Below, in pieces: positions 25,073-34,518 of a DNA stretch of 49,943 bases. The stretch lies in NCBI GenBank assembly GCA_014799465.1, contig JAAVHZ010000061.1, forward strand, positions 1-49,943, written 5' to 3'. Below the pieces are notes generated by a model, which made no database searches, was not told where the DNA came from, and saw only the letters and a program-made list of their open reading frames with translations. This stretch comes from Lachnospiraceae bacterium (GTDB taxonomy: Bacteria; Bacillota; Clostridia; Lachnospirales; Lachnospiraceae). The stretch's first letter is position 1. Each line of letters starts with the position of its first letter. A program made the translations under genes and the position numbers.

Positions 25073-25960
25073 TTAATTTTGTATATTAGTAAGCATATCC
25101 GTAAGTCTTTCTAATTCATCATTGGAATAATATTCTATTTCTATTTTTCCTTTTCCATTTTTCTTAGGATTCAGCTTAACCTTAGTTCCTATGGCATCTT
25201 TTATTTTATTTTCAATTTCCTCATATACCAGTCTATTTATTTCTTCTTTTTGTGATACTTCCTTTTTAGGGTTATTAAAATTCTTTACAAGTTTTTCGGT
25301 TTCTCTTACACTTAATTTCTCATCCATTACCTTTACGGCAAGATTGTACTGGGCATCCTCATTCTCTACAGCAAGCAGTGCTCTTGCATGGCCACTTGAT
25401 ATCATTTCATCTATAAGCATTTCTTGAACCTTTGGAGATAATTTTAACAATCTCATAGAATTTGTAACTGCTGCTCTGCTCTTTGACACTCTTTCTGCTA
25501 CTTCATCCTGTTTTAAACTATATTCTTCTAACAATCTTTTATATGCCTGTGCTTCTTCTATAGGATTAAGATCTTCACGCTGTATATTTTCTATAAGCGC
25601 TATTTCCATAACTTCCTGTTCAGTAAAATCCTTAATTATAACAGGTACTTCTTTAACTCCGGCTATTCTGGCAGCTCTCCATCTCCTTTCTCCGGCTATT
25701 ATTTCATAATACTTATCTTTCTTTTGAACAACTAATGGTTGTATTATTCCATATTGTTTTATTGAATCTGCTAATTCCTGCAAAGAATCTTCATTAAAAT
25801 TTTTTCTTGGCTGATTCTTATTAGGTTCTATTTGTGACAGTTTAACTATTGTTTCACCTGCAGGTTTTTCTTCCTTATTATCTATTTCCTCCATTACTCC
25901 TTGTGGAATCAAAGATTCTAATCCTCTGGATAAACCTGTCTTTTTACTTTTTCCTGCCAT
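25073..25960 (-). CDS. parB: Chromosome partitioning protein ParB (Spo0J)
   Basis: A 295-residue CTP-dependent DNA clamp that loads at parS. Start MAGKSKKTGLSRGLESLIPQ. The N-terminal CTPase domain has ELADSIKQYGIIQPLVV and the GERRWRAARIAG motif (C-motif 2); the helix-turn-helix is KQDEVAERVSKSRAAVTNSMR; a C-terminal dimer domain follows. ATG 25960 overlaps the parA end by 17 bases, with GGAAAAGGAAAC before it; an upstream in-frame TTG is weaker. Confidence 0.96.
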   Translation of the reverse strand: MAGKSKKTGLSRGLESLIPQGVMEEIDNKEEKPAGETIVKLSQIEPNKNQPRKNFNEDSLQELADSIKQYGIIQPLVVQKKDKYYEIIAGERRWRAARIAGVKEVPVIIKDFTEQEVMEIALIENIQREDLNPIEEAQAYKRLLEEYSLKQDEVAERVSKSRAAVTNSMRLLKLSPKVQEMLIDEMISSGHARALLAVENEDAQYNLAVKVMDEKLSVRETEKLVKNFNNPKKEVSQKEEINRLVYEEIENKIKDAIGTKVKLNPKKNGKGKIEIEYYSNDELERLTDMLTNIQN

Positions 25961-26768
25961 GTTTCCTTTTCCTTTCAATTATTTCTTTAGGTACATAACT
26001 ATCTTCTTCATTATGATTAATAACTTCTTCTGCCAATAATCTGTAACTTTCTGCTCCGGCAGATTTTGAATCATATACATTTATAGGCATACCTCTACTT
26101 GGTGCTTCAGCTAACTTAATATTTCTTGGAATAATAGTTTTGTATATATTTTGTTTAAGATTATTTTTTACATTCTCAACTACTTCTAATGAAAGATTTG
26201 TTCTTGCATCATACATAGTGAATACAACTCCTTCCATTGTAAGAGAAGGATTCAATCTCTTTTTTACAAGATTTATGGTATATACTAATTGTGATAATCC
26301 TTCCAGAGCATAATATTCACATTGAATTGGAACAAGAACTGAATCTGCTGTTGAAAGTGCATTAACAGTTAATATATTCAGAGACGGAGGACAATCTATT
26401 ATTATATAATCATAATCATCCTTTATCGTTTCAATATTATGTTTAAGTACGTACTCTCTTCTATCAATTCCAATCAATTCAATTTCTGCACCTGAGAGAT
26501 TAACATTTGAAGGCAATATAGATAAATTCTCTAATGCATCTACTATCAGACAATCTTCTAACTTACATTCTCCTATAAACAAATCATAAATTGTATATTC
26601 CAGATCATTCTTATTTATTCCTAATCCGCTGGTTGCATTTCCCTGTGGATCTATATCCACAACCAGAACCTTTTTTCCTATTTCAGCTAAACATGCTGAT
26701 AAATTTGTTGATGTTGTAGTTTTACCTACACCACCTTTCTGGTTTGCTATTGCTATAACCCTACCCAT
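25944..26768 (-). CDS. parA: Chromosome partitioning ATPase ParA (Soj)
   Basis: A 274-residue deviant Walker ATPase. KGGVGKTTTSTNLSACLA is the P-loop with the signature Lys, DIDPQGNATSGLG is the A' motif, and DYIIIDCPPSL is Walker B. GAAAGGAAG precedes the ATG. It forms an operon with parB, with two parS sites just upstream. It acts on the nucleoid in origin segregation and on DnaA regulation. Confidence 0.97.
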   Translation of the reverse strand: MGRVIAIANQKGGVGKTTTSTNLSACLAEIGKKVLVVDIDPQGNATSGLGINKNDLEYTIYDLFIGECKLEDCLIVDALENLSILPSNVNLSGAEIELIGIDRREYVLKHNIETIKDDYDYIIIDCPPSLNILTVNALSTADSVLVPIQCEYYALEGLSQLVYTINLVKKRLNPSLTMEGVVFTMYDARTNLSLEVVENVKNNLKQNIYKTIIPRNIKLAEAPSRGMPINVYDSKSAGAESYRLLAEEVINHNEEDSYVPKEIIERKRKHGRKK

Positions 26769-26858
26769 CTAACTTCCTTTCATTCTTTCGTTAATTGTGT
26801 CTTATATGATTATATCACTATACTTATTTATATTCCATAACTAATTCAATTTTTCCAA

Positions 26859-26874
26859 TGTTTCACGTGAAACA
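26859..26874. promoter_or_regulatory. parS site 1
   Basis: TGTTTCACGTGAAACA, a perfect 16-bp match to the bacterial parS consensus. It lies in the gap between parA and the coiled-coil gene, about 90 bp upstream of parA. Confidence 0.97.
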
Positions 26875-26890
26875 TTTTCTGTGTGAAATA

Positions 26891-27424
26891 TTAGTTTAAT
26901 GTTTCACGTGAAACATTATCATCGATAATATTTGATAAATCATTAATTATTTTTTCAAGTTCTATTTTGCATCTGTTACTATCTGTTATACATATTTTAC
27001 TACAGAATTCTAATTTTTCTTTACATTTTTTAATTTCACCTATATTTGATATTTCTTCTTTAGGTACTTTATATGTATCTACCATTTTTACTATTTTTTC
27101 TTTATTACTAATTTTACTTTTCAATTCCATTTCAATCTTTTTATCAGTCTCTAGTTCTTCTTTCAAAACTTCCATAGTCTTATTCAGTTTTCCTATTTCC
27201 AATGAATTGAAATCCTCACCATGCTCAGAAGGAGAGAATATGTCAAATGAACTATCCTTACTTTTTGAAAGTTCTAATATTTTTTTATCAATCTCCTGTA
27301 TCTTAATATTGCTTTTCATTATTACATCCTGAATATTTTCAAATTTCTCTTTATACTCGTTAAGTTCAATATCAAAACTTTCCAATAATGTTTCTTTAAA
27401 TTCCTCAAAACTTTTCATATTCAA
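26891..27424 (-). CDS. Coiled-coil protein of unknown function, first gene before parA
   Basis: A 177-residue, highly charged, largely helical protein with long coiled-coil stretches (about 20-55 and 75-115) and three Cys near 138-152. I recognise no family. The TTG at 27424 is supported by AAAGG 8 bases upstream; an ATG two codons later is the alternative. The last codons contain parS site 2. It precedes parA-parB in the same direction. A role around the origin is a guess from position. Confidence 0.65.
   Translation of the reverse strand: MNMKSFEEFKETLLESFDIELNEYKEKFENIQDVIMKSNIKIQEIDKKILELSKSKDSSFDIFSPSEHGEDFNSLEIGKLNKTMEVLKEELETDKKIEMELKSKISNKEKIVKMVDTYKVPKEEISNIGEIKKCKEKLEFCSKICITDSNRCKIELEKIINDLSNIIDDNVSRETLN
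26900..26915. promoter_or_regulatory. parS site 2, inside a coding sequence
   Basis: A second perfect TGTTTCACGTGAAACA, 41 bp from the first centre to centre. It lies within the last codons of the coiled-coil gene and is read as NVSRETL. Confidence 0.97.
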
Positions 27425-27469
27425 TTTATTAACCTTTCATATTATAATTTTAAAATACTATCTGTAACA

Positions 27470-27584
27470 AATAAGCCATGCCAATGTTGGGCTAGTCCGC
27501 CCTATAGAGAATAATATATAATAACTTCTTAGTGAGCAAGCCCCCACAAAATCATTATATATTATTCTCTGCATGGCTGAACTG
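27470..27584 (-). ncRNA. Candidate structured small RNA, three-stem, next to parS
   Basis: The stem AGAGAATAATATATAAT (27506-27522) pairs perfectly with 27554-27570 (17 bp). It is abutted directly by a closing stem GCCATGC (27475-27481)/GCATGGC (27571-27577). A small hairpin GGGC-TAGTCC-GCCC (27489-27502) lies in the asymmetric bulge. On the minus strand a TATAAT (27595-27590) sits 6 bases before the predicted 5' end, and U-rich TTATTTGTT follows the closing stem. The minus strand is therefore the likelier sense. The rod with one bulge recalls 6S RNA, but it is shorter than usual and I cannot confirm that. Confidence 0.55.
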
Positions 27585-27666
27585 TTAAAATTATAACACA
27601 TTTATTATAATATTTGCCAGAAAATATGTTATAATAATATTATTAAAAATGATCGGAGAATTTAAT

Positions 27667-28500
27667 ATGAATAGAAAAAGTATTGTAAAACTTATAACAT
27701 TTACTACAGTTTCAATAGCAGCTATAAATAAATGTGTATCCATACTAGCAAATATGAATAACTGTTTTAATAAGGATAACTTTCTTACTTACAAAAGCAA
27801 ATTTGGAAATATCAAATACCGGAAGATTGGAACAGGTTCTCCAATACTTCTTATCCATAACCTGTCTATTGGAGATAATATAAATGAATGGAATTATATC
27901 GTAGAACATTTATCCATCAATCACACTGTCTATACACTTAATTTACCAGGCTGCGGAAATTCTGATAAAAACAATTTTTTGTATACTAATTTCATGTATG
28001 TAAAACTTATTATTGATTTTATTAATGATATTATATCTTCAAAAACCGATATTGTGACATCTGGAAGTTCAAACAGAATTGCAGTAATGACAGAACTTTA
28101 TAATTCAAATGTAATAAAAAACATAGTTATGATAAATCCTTCAGAACCATCAACAGTTAAATTAAATCACATTATAGGAAAAATTATAAATACACCTATA
28201 CTTGGAACATTTATATACAACTGTATATTCAGTAAAAAGTATTGTCTTAAAAATACTGATAACAATTTCAGATTAAACGAATATATGAATACTTATTATG
28301 ACAGTATTCATTATAAAGGCAGTAAATCAAAATATTTATTTACAAGTATTATTATGGGAAAGACTTATATTAATTATCAACATGCAATTAAAAATATAAC
28401 AAAAGAGACTTTTACTTATATGGATAATACACATTTATATCCTCATATAGAAACACCTGAAAAAACAGCCGAATATATATTATCTAATATAGATAAATAG
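27667..28500 (+). CDS. Alpha/beta-hydrolase-fold protein with degenerate nucleophile elbow
   Basis: A 277-residue protein with an N-terminal hydrophobic stretch (residues 5-25) that may anchor it. The hydrolase core includes GTGSPILLIHNLSIGDN near the oxyanion hole and VYTLNLPGCGNSDK. The nucleophile elbow, normally GxSxG, reads Gly133-Ser-Ser135-Asn-Arg137, so the last Gly is replaced by Arg. A C-terminal His is kept in HLYPHIETPE. The ATG at 27667 has CGGAG 8 bases upstream; an ATG at 27649 does not. Substrate unknown; activity uncertain. Confidence 0.78.
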   Translation: MNRKSIVKLITFTTVSIAAINKCVSILANMNNCFNKDNFLTYKSKFGNIKYRKIGTGSPILLIHNLSIGDNINEWNYIVEHLSINHTVYTLNLPGCGNSDKNNFLYTNFMYVKLIIDFINDIISSKTDIVTSGSSNRIAVMTELYNSNVIKNIVMINPSEPSTVKLNHIIGKIINTPILGTFIYNCIFSKKYCLKNTDNNFRLNEYMNTYYDSIHYKGSKSKYLFTSIIMGKTYINYQHAIKNITKETFTYMDNTHLYPHIETPEKTAEYILSNIDK

Positions 28501-28503
28501 AAT

Positions 28504-28545
28504 AAAAAAGGTTTAGAAAATCAACAACTTTTCTAAACCTTTTTT
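28504..28545. terminator. Bidirectional intrinsic terminator
   Basis: AAAAAAGGTTTAGAAAA (28504-28520) pairs with TTTTCTAAACCTTTTTT (28529-28545), with an 8-nt loop and a T-run on both strands. It separates the hydrolase gene from the convergent 105-residue protein. Confidence 0.9.
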
Positions 28546-28554
28546 ATAGCAGCT

Positions 28555-28872
28555 TTATTTAAAATTTATCTCTCTGGTACTCCATTCATCATACTTTTCT
28601 AAAATATCATCTAATTCTTTTTCTATTATTTCTTCTTCTATCAAATCTTCATTATAATCAAAAGTCTGAATTGTTTCAGTAACACTTTCATTTTTCTTTC
28701 CAACATTAAAAATTGTATTACTCAGAACCATAAAAGAAAATCCTATTATTATAGCTATTACAGACTTAACTAATAATGCTGTCGTTTGCTTATTATTATG
28801 TATTTCATAATCATAATTTAAACTTTCCTTAACAGTTCCATCTTTATTCACTTTTTGTTCGCATCTACTCAT
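28555..28872 (-). CDS. Small single-pass membrane protein, unknown
   Basis: A 105-residue protein with a polar N-terminus (residues 1-32), one membrane segment (about 33-55) and a strongly acidic C-terminus (EEEIIEKELDDILEKYDEW). I recognise no family. It starts 4 bases after the stop of the repeat protein at 28877, so the two are probably co-transcribed and may work together at the envelope. Confidence 0.65.
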   Translation of the reverse strand: MSRCEQKVNKDGTVKESLNYDYEIHNNKQTTALLVKSVIAIIIGFSFMVLSNTIFNVGKKNESVTETIQTFDYNEDLIEEEIIEKELDDILEKYDEWSTREINFK

Positions 28873-28876
28873 TTCA

Positions 28877-30232
28877 TCATTCCTTTACATATAACAGATT
28901 GTCCTCTATATCATATACATTTACTTTACATTCGTTTCCATCATATAAATATACTTCTTTGCAGTTTATTTCTCCATCTTCATCAAATTTTATCTTTTCA
29001 CTAAGATTTCCCTGCTCATCTTTCTTAGTAACAGATAATAAACTTTCATTATCATAAAATTCCAACGTTATTCTACTTCCGTCTTCATAATCTTGGCTTA
29101 TTCGCTTTACATTATCATTATATTCTTCAGTATATTCTAACTTTAATCTTCCGGACTTATCATATTGATAACTGGTCACTTCTCTATAATATATATTGTC
29201 TGAATTATCATCAACTCTAAATTCTATTTTTCTAGATATATTATCATTGTTATCATAAGCATAGATAACATAACTTCTTAATTTATAATCATTATATAAT
29301 GCATCATAATTCATTTCATTTATCTTATGCCTATTATTATCATAATCTGCCCAATACCCTTCTTCTAATAGCTTTCCGCCATCCTTATCTCGTGGTAGAT
29401 ATCCATGTATATTATTCTCATCCAGCCATTCTTCACCTTCAGGACCAGTATATTTCAGATTCCTTATCACATCTCCATCTTCTGTAAACTTATTTAATTG
29501 AACTTTAACAAGTCCAAGTTCTGCCTTATATACTTGTTTACCTACATATCTATTATCATCATATGCTGCCTTTAAAATTCTTTGAGGGTTGTCTTCATCT
29601 TTTCCTTTAGCTCTAAAGATACACCTATCCTTTTCATCATATCTTGTATATATATAACCGGTAAATATTCCATCAGAATTATATCTATAACAACATAGTT
29701 CATGACCACTTTTACTATATATCTCTTTATTATAACCAGAAATACTACCATTTTTATCATAATAATATATCACATCTGCCATAATATCTCCAAGATAACG
29801 ATAACTTTCAAAATAACTCATAATATTGTCTTCATATTTTATTTTATGGATTATGTTATTATCATTATCATATTTATAAACATATTTATAGTCATGACTT
29901 ATTGCCCATCCATGTCCAATTCCACTTATATAATATTCACTTATACAATTACCTTTATCATCATATTCCCATTCTTCTTTTTTATATAACTTTCCATCAC
30001 GGTCATAAGTATTCTTTTCTGTCATATTTCCATCATCATCATACTCATATCTGGTATACTCATATAAATCCAGATTATCACTTTCAACATAAGAAAATCC
30101 AATCTTATCATAATATGTTTCTTCCTGTGTATCTTCCTCTTTTCCTTTAAAATTATCCGATAAAAGAAAGTTAAATAAACAGACTATAACAAACACAGTA
30201 AGTACAAATAAAAACGATTTCAATCTTTTCAT
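28877..30232 (-). CDS. Membrane-anchored tyrosine/aspartate-rich repeat protein (YD/WG-like)
   Basis: A 451-residue protein. The N-terminus MKRLKSFLFVLTVFVIVCLF is an uncleaved anchor or signal. The rest is a chain of about 20-residue units such as YEYDDDGNMTEKNTYDRDGK and YDKSGRLKLEYTEEYND, the Y-x-Y-D-x-x-G-N pattern of YD-like and toxin-antitoxin-wing (MORN-like) beta-hairpin repeats. It is likely an extracellular beta-rich surface. ATG 30232 has GGAGG 7 bases upstream. It interrupts the usually tight rsmG-parA neighbourhood together with the 105-residue gene. Function unknown. Confidence 0.78.
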   Translation of the reverse strand: MKRLKSFLFVLTVFVIVCLFNFLLSDNFKGKEEDTQEETYYDKIGFSYVESDNLDLYEYTRYEYDDDGNMTEKNTYDRDGKLYKKEEWEYDDKGNCISEYYISGIGHGWAISHDYKYVYKYDNDNNIIHKIKYEDNIMSYFESYRYLGDIMADVIYYYDKNGSISGYNKEIYSKSGHELCCYRYNSDGIFTGYIYTRYDEKDRCIFRAKGKDEDNPQRILKAAYDDNRYVGKQVYKAELGLVKVQLNKFTEDGDVIRNLKYTGPEGEEWLDENNIHGYLPRDKDGGKLLEEGYWADYDNNRHKINEMNYDALYNDYKLRSYVIYAYDNNDNISRKIEFRVDDNSDNIYYREVTSYQYDKSGRLKLEYTEEYNDNVKRISQDYEDGSRITLEFYDNESLLSVTKKDEQGNLSEKIKFDEDGEINCKEVYLYDGNECKVNVYDIEDNLLYVKE

Positions 30233-30253
30233 ATGTAATCCTCCATTCATCTG

Positions 30254-30973
30254 TTATAATGGTTTTTTTAATGGAATACCTGATTTTCTAGGATAACTGT
30301 CAGATATTTTTTTAACTTTTACTATAGACACGAAACTTCTTGATATATCCGAATCAGGAAGGTTAAACTTCTCTACTTTCTCTATATTCCCTGATAATTT
30401 ATTTATAGCATTTCCTGACTCTTCTATTTCTTTATCACAGTCCCCTGACTTATATGATACGAATCTTCCATCTACCTTTACAAATGGCAGGCAATATTCA
30501 GACAAAGAAGACAGATTAGCTACAGCCCTTGATACACACAAATCATATTTCTCCCTATGTTCAACGTTCCTCCCTAATTCTTCTGCCCTTCCATGATACA
30601 TATCTATTCTGTTAAGTTTTAATTCCTCTGCCACTTCACCAAGAAATTTAATTCTCTTGTTAAGAGAATCCAGCAATGTCACTTTAATATCAGGGAACAT
30701 TATCTTAATTGGGATTCCCGGAAATCCTGCTCCCGTACCAACATCTATCAAATTTTCAATATTACTTAAATCCATTACTTTTACTATTGAAAGACTATCT
30801 AAAAAATGCTTTGACACTACATCATCAAACTCAGTTATGGCTGTAAGATTCATTACCTTATTTTTCTCAATAAGAATATCGTAATATTTTAAAAATTTTT
30901 CTATATTATCCTGAGTGTAATCTATCCCCAGTTCTTGAAGTCCCTTGCAAAACTTATCCACATTTTTATTCAT
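30254..30973 (-). CDS. rsmG: 16S rRNA (guanine527-N7)-methyltransferase
   Basis: A 239-residue SAM-dependent enzyme of normal length. MNLTAITEFDDVVSKHFLDS, LIDVGTGAGFPGIPIKI (SAM site, about 68-84), LLDSLNKRIKFL and SRAVANLSSLSEYCLP are family blocks. It stands 10 bp after mnmG, the conserved order near bacterial origins. Confidence 0.97.
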   Translation of the reverse strand: MNKNVDKFCKGLQELGIDYTQDNIEKFLKYYDILIEKNKVMNLTAITEFDDVVSKHFLDSLSIVKVMDLSNIENLIDVGTGAGFPGIPIKIMFPDIKVTLLDSLNKRIKFLGEVAEELKLNRIDMYHGRAEELGRNVEHREKYDLCVSRAVANLSSLSEYCLPFVKVDGRFVSYKSGDCDKEIEESGNAINKLSGNIEKVEKFNLPDSDISRSFVSIVKVKKISDSYPRKSGIPLKKPL

Positions 30974-30983
30974 TTATTCACCA

Positions 30984-32864
30984 TTACTTTCTTCTTTGCT
31001 GCTCAAGATATATTAAAAGTACTGATATATCCGCCGGAGATACACCCGATATTCTGGATGCCTGACCAATAGATAAAGGTTTATACATATTTAACTTCTG
31101 CTTTGCTTCATTTCTAAGTCCTGTTATCTGACTATAATCAAAATTTTCAGAAAGTTTCTTATTCTCCAGTTTTTTATACTGCTCCACCTGTTTCAACTGT
31201 CTTTTAATATACCCTTCATATTTAAGATTAATATTTATCTGTTCTATAACATCTTTTGGAATCTGTGGTCTTTTCTCATCAAATTCTCCTAGTTTCTCAT
31301 AATCAAGTTCCGGTCTTTTTATTAATTCTGCAAGATTACTTCCTGTTTTTAAAGGTGTACTTCCATTTTTCTCAAGAAACAAAGAAATTTCCTTACCTGC
31401 CCCCACCGTAATCTTTTCCAGTCTTTCTATTTCTTCATTTATCAATCTTTCCTTAAGTTCTACCTTCTTATATACATCTTCAGGTACTAATCCCACTTCA
31501 TAACCTATCTTAGAAAGTCTCAAATCAGCATTATCCTGCCTTAAAATAAGCCTGTACTCAGCCCTTGATGTCATCATTCTGTAAGGCTCATGATTTTCTT
31601 TAGTTACAAGGTCATCTATAAGCACTCCTATATATGCCTGTGACCTGTCAAGTATTATCTGCTCCCTTCCAAGTATTTCCATAGATGCATTTATTCCTGC
31701 TATAAGACCCTGTGCCGCTGCCTCTTCATATCCTGAACTTCCGTTAAACTGACCACCGCTGAATAAGCCTTTTATATTCTTAAATTCCAAAGTAGGTTTT
31801 AACTGTCTGGGATTGATACAATCATACTCTATCGCATATGCATTTCTTACTATTTTAACATTTTCAAGTCCCGGTACTGTTCTATACATTTCATACTGAA
31901 CATCTTCAGGAAGTGAACTGGACATTCCTCCAAGATACATTTCATTAGTATAATTGCCTTCCGGCTCAATGAATACCTGATGCCTGTTCTTATCTGCAAA
32001 CCTTACTACTTTATCTTCTATAGAAGGACAGTATCTTGGTCCTGTTCCTTCTATCATTCCCGAATATAACGGTGACCTGTCCAAATTATCTTTTATAATC
32101 TGATGAGTCCTTTCATTTGTATATGTAAGCCAGCATGATACCTGTTCTTTTTGAATATCATCAGGATTGGTAGAAAATGAAAATGGAACTATTACCTCAT
32201 CACCAAGCTGCTCCTCCATTTTACTAAAATCAATACTTCTCTTATCCACTCTTGCAGGAGTTCCTGTCTTAAATCTATACATTTCAATTCCAAGAGATTT
32301 AAGAGAATCCGTAAGATGATTCGCTGCCTGTAATCCATTTGGTCCTGTAGGATTGCTTACATCACCATATATACATCTTGCCTTCAGATATGTTCCCGTA
32401 CAGAGTATAACTGCCTTTGTATGATATTCGGCACCGGAAAATGTCTTTGCACCTGTTATAACATTATCCTTTACCATAAGTTCTGATACCTCCGCCTGCC
32501 TTATAGTAAGATGTTCGGTATTTTCAAGTGTTATTCTCATTTCCCTGCTGTAATCCTGTTTGTCCGCCTGTGCCCTTAGCGAATGTACTGCAGGACCTTT
32601 AGATTTATTAAGCATCTTTGACTGTATAAATGTCTTATCTATATTTTTTCCCATCTCACCCCCAAGGGCATCTACTTCTCTTACCAAATGTCCTTTGGAA
32701 CTTCCGCCTATATTAGGATTACACGGCATCATTGCTATGCTTTCCACACTTACAGTAAACATTATAGTTTCTAATCCAAGTCTGGCACATGCAAGTGCTG
32801 CCTCACATCCGGCATGACCTGCACCAACTACAAGTACATCATATTCTTCTTTTACGTTTGCCAT
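30984..32864 (-). CDS. mnmG: tRNA uridine-5-carboxymethylaminomethyl modification enzyme MnmG
   Basis: A 626-residue FAD-dependent enzyme that with MnmE modifies U34 of tRNAs. The dinucleotide-binding motif [19 protein letters not shown] is at the N-terminus, followed by [20 protein letters not shown] and [20 protein letters not shown] chose ATG 32864 (MANVKEEYD) because GGAG lies 6 bases upstream; ATG 32876 lies over that site. The double-hairpin element copy C lies just upstream. Confidence 0.97.
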   Translation of the reverse strand: MANVKEEYDVLVVGAGHAGCEAALACARLGLETIMFTVSVESIAMMPCNPNIGGSSKGHLVREVDALGGEMGKNIDKTFIQSKMLNKSKGPAVHSLRAQADKQDYSREMRITLENTEHLTIRQAEVSELMVKDNVITGAKTFSGAEYHTKAVILCTGTYLKARCIYGDVSNPTGPNGLQAANHLTDSLKSLGIEMYRFKTGTPARVDKRSIDFSKMEEQLGDEVIVPFSFSTNPDDIQKEQVSCWLTYTNERTHQIIKDNLDRSPLYSGMIEGTGPRYCPSIEDKVVRFADKNRHQVFIEPEGNYTNEMYLGGMSSSLPEDVQYEMYRTVPGLENVKIVRNAYAIEYDCINPRQLKPTLEFKNIKGLFSGGQFNGSSGYEEAAAQGLIAGINASMEILGREQIILDRSQAYIGVLIDDLVTKENHEPYRMMTSRAEYRLILRQDNADLRLSKIGYEVGLVPEDVYKKVELKERLINEEIERLEKITVGAGKEISLFLEKNGSTPLKTGSNLAELIKRPELDYEKLGEFDEKRPQIPKDVIEQININLKYEGYIKRQLKQVEQYKKLENKKLSENFDYSQITGLRNEAKQKLNMYKPLSIGQASRISGVSPADISVLLIYLEQQRRK

Positions 32865-32898
32865 ATTAATCTCCATTCCATCGCCTTTCAGTTGGCGT

Positions 32899-33009
32899 CA
32901 CAAATATTAATGAAAATATATCGGAAGAATCGCCCCAGCGATTCTTCAGTGTGAGACTTAGAAAATCTTAGGCTGCGCATTTTGCTGCCTTAGATTTTCT
33001 TCTCACACT
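32899..33009 (-). repeat. Dispersed double-hairpin element, copy C (between mnmE and mnmG)
   Basis: Minus strand: AGTGTGAGAAGAAAATCTAA begins 10 bases after the mnmE stop. The first hairpin closes with TCTAAGTCTCACAC, then GAAGAATCGC-TGGG-GCGATTCTTC, GATATATTTT and TTTGTG. Both hairpins are near-identical to copies A and B. Same sense as the operon. Confidence 0.9.
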
Positions 33010-33019
33010 ATACTCCAAT

Positions 33020-34420
33020 TTACTTACCCATACAGAACTTACTAAAAATCTCATTTACAAGGTCATCTCCTACCTGCTCACCTATTATGGTTCCCATGGT
33101 CTCATACGCATTCATAAGATCAATAGTAAAAAAATCTTCCGGCATTCCGCTTTCTATACTTTCAATAACACAATTAAGACTGTTTATCGAATCAGATATT
33201 GCAGATTTATGCCTTTCACTTGTTAAATAAACCTCATCATTATAAGATATATCTCCTGTATAAAACATATCTTTAACCGTCTCAGTCAATATATCAATCC
33301 CCTTATTTTCTTTTATAGACACTGTTATTATCTTTTTATCATGTCCGTTAGAAAAATTATCTGATATTTCCTTAACATTATCTACAGAAGTTACCATATC
33401 CAAATCAGATTTATTAAGCAATATTATAGCCTTTTTATTTTCTATTATATTAATTATTTCTCTATCATCATCATCTATAGGCACTGATGAATCCAGAACC
33501 ATTATTATAAGGTCGGCAGTGGATGCCAGATTCTTAGCCCTGTCCACTCCTATTTTTTCAACTATATCTTCTGTATCTCTTATTCCTGCCGTATCAATAA
33601 TATTAAGGCTTATTCCATTAATCCTTATATTTTCTTCAAGTATATCTCTGGTTGTACCTGCAATATCTGTAACGATTGCCCTGTCCTCACCAAGAAGACT
33701 GTTCATAAGTGACGATTTACCCACATTTGGTTTTCCAAGTATAACTGTTTTAATCCCTTCTGTTACAATACGGCCATTATCAGCAGTATCAAGAAGATTC
33801 TGAAGTTCTTCTCTTATCTCAATTAATTTTGGCTTTAATTCTATACCATAATCTTCCATATTATAATGTTCAGGGTCATCTAGTGCAGCCTCAATATAAG
33901 CTATTTCATGAAGAATATTTTCTCTTATACCCACTACTTTTTTTGATATTGAACCTTTCAACTGATTTACAGACATATCAAGTGCCATATCATTTTTAGC
34001 ATTTATTACATTTATAACTGCTTCTGCCTGTGACAAATCTATTCTTCCATTTAAAAATGCCCTCTTTGTAAATTCTCCCGGTTCAGCACATCTTGCACCG
34101 CTTTCTAATATAAGCCTGAGTATTTTCTGCATAACCAGTATTCCGCCATGAGAATTTATCTCCACCACATTTTCCCTTGTATAAGTATTAGGCGACTTCA
34201 TCACCATAAGCAACACTTCATCAACTACTTTTCCTTTATCCATTATATATCCATAATGTATTGTATGGGATACTGCATCTTCAATCTTTCTGCTTCCCTT
34301 AAATGGTGTAAATATCTTATCAGCTATAATAAATGCATCTTCACCGCTAATTCTAATAATACCTATACCAGAATTACTCATAGCAGTAGATATTGCAGCA
34401 ATCGTATCTGTCTTATACAT
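33020..34420 (-). CDS. mnmE: tRNA modification GTPase MnmE
   Basis: A 466-residue GTPase partner of MnmG. It has an N-terminal folate-binding domain (DTIAAISTAMSNSGIGIIRI), a helical domain, a G domain with GKPNVGKSSLMNSLLG and DIAGTTRD, DTAGI and NKSD, and the C-terminal CxGK motif, FCMGK, at the very end. Length normal. Confidence 0.98.
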   Translation of the reverse strand: MYKTDTIAAISTAMSNSGIGIIRISGEDAFIIADKIFTPFKGSRKIEDAVSHTIHYGYIMDKGKVVDEVLLMVMKSPNTYTRENVVEINSHGGILVMQKILRLILESGARCAEPGEFTKRAFLNGRIDLSQAEAVINVINAKNDMALDMSVNQLKGSISKKVVGIRENILHEIAYIEAALDDPEHYNMEDYGIELKPKLIEIREELQNLLDTADNGRIVTEGIKTVILGKPNVGKSSLMNSLLGEDRAIVTDIAGTTRDILEENIRINGISLNIIDTAGIRDTEDIVEKIGVDRAKNLASTADLIIMVLDSSVPIDDDDREIINIIENKKAIILLNKSDLDMVTSVDNVKEISDNFSNGHDKKIITVSIKENKGIDILTETVKDMFYTGDISYNDEVYLTSERHKSAISDSINSLNCVIESIESGMPEDFFTIDLMNAYETMGTIIGEQVGDDLVNEIFSKFCMGK

Positions 34421-34449
34421 TTATATTCTCCATTCTAATATAATATAAA

Positions 34450-34474
34450 AGATGCCCGCTTTCTGCGGACATCT
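34450..34474 (-). terminator. Hairpin upstream of mnmE (terminator or attenuator)
   Basis: Minus strand AGATGTCCGC-AGAAA-GCGGGCATCT followed by TTTATATTATATT; one mismatch in a 10-bp stem. It lies between jag and mnmE and could end the rpmH-jag transcript or lower read-through into mnmE. Confidence 0.65.
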
Positions 34475-34518
34475 AAACTTCATGCATGATTAAACAAGCA
34501 GACTTTTTTCGCCGCTTA

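Noticed and set aside
29702-30150. Plus-strand frames opposite the repeat protein
   Set aside because: Low-complexity Ile/Tyr/His-rich products mirror the GAT/TAT repeats of the minus-strand gene.
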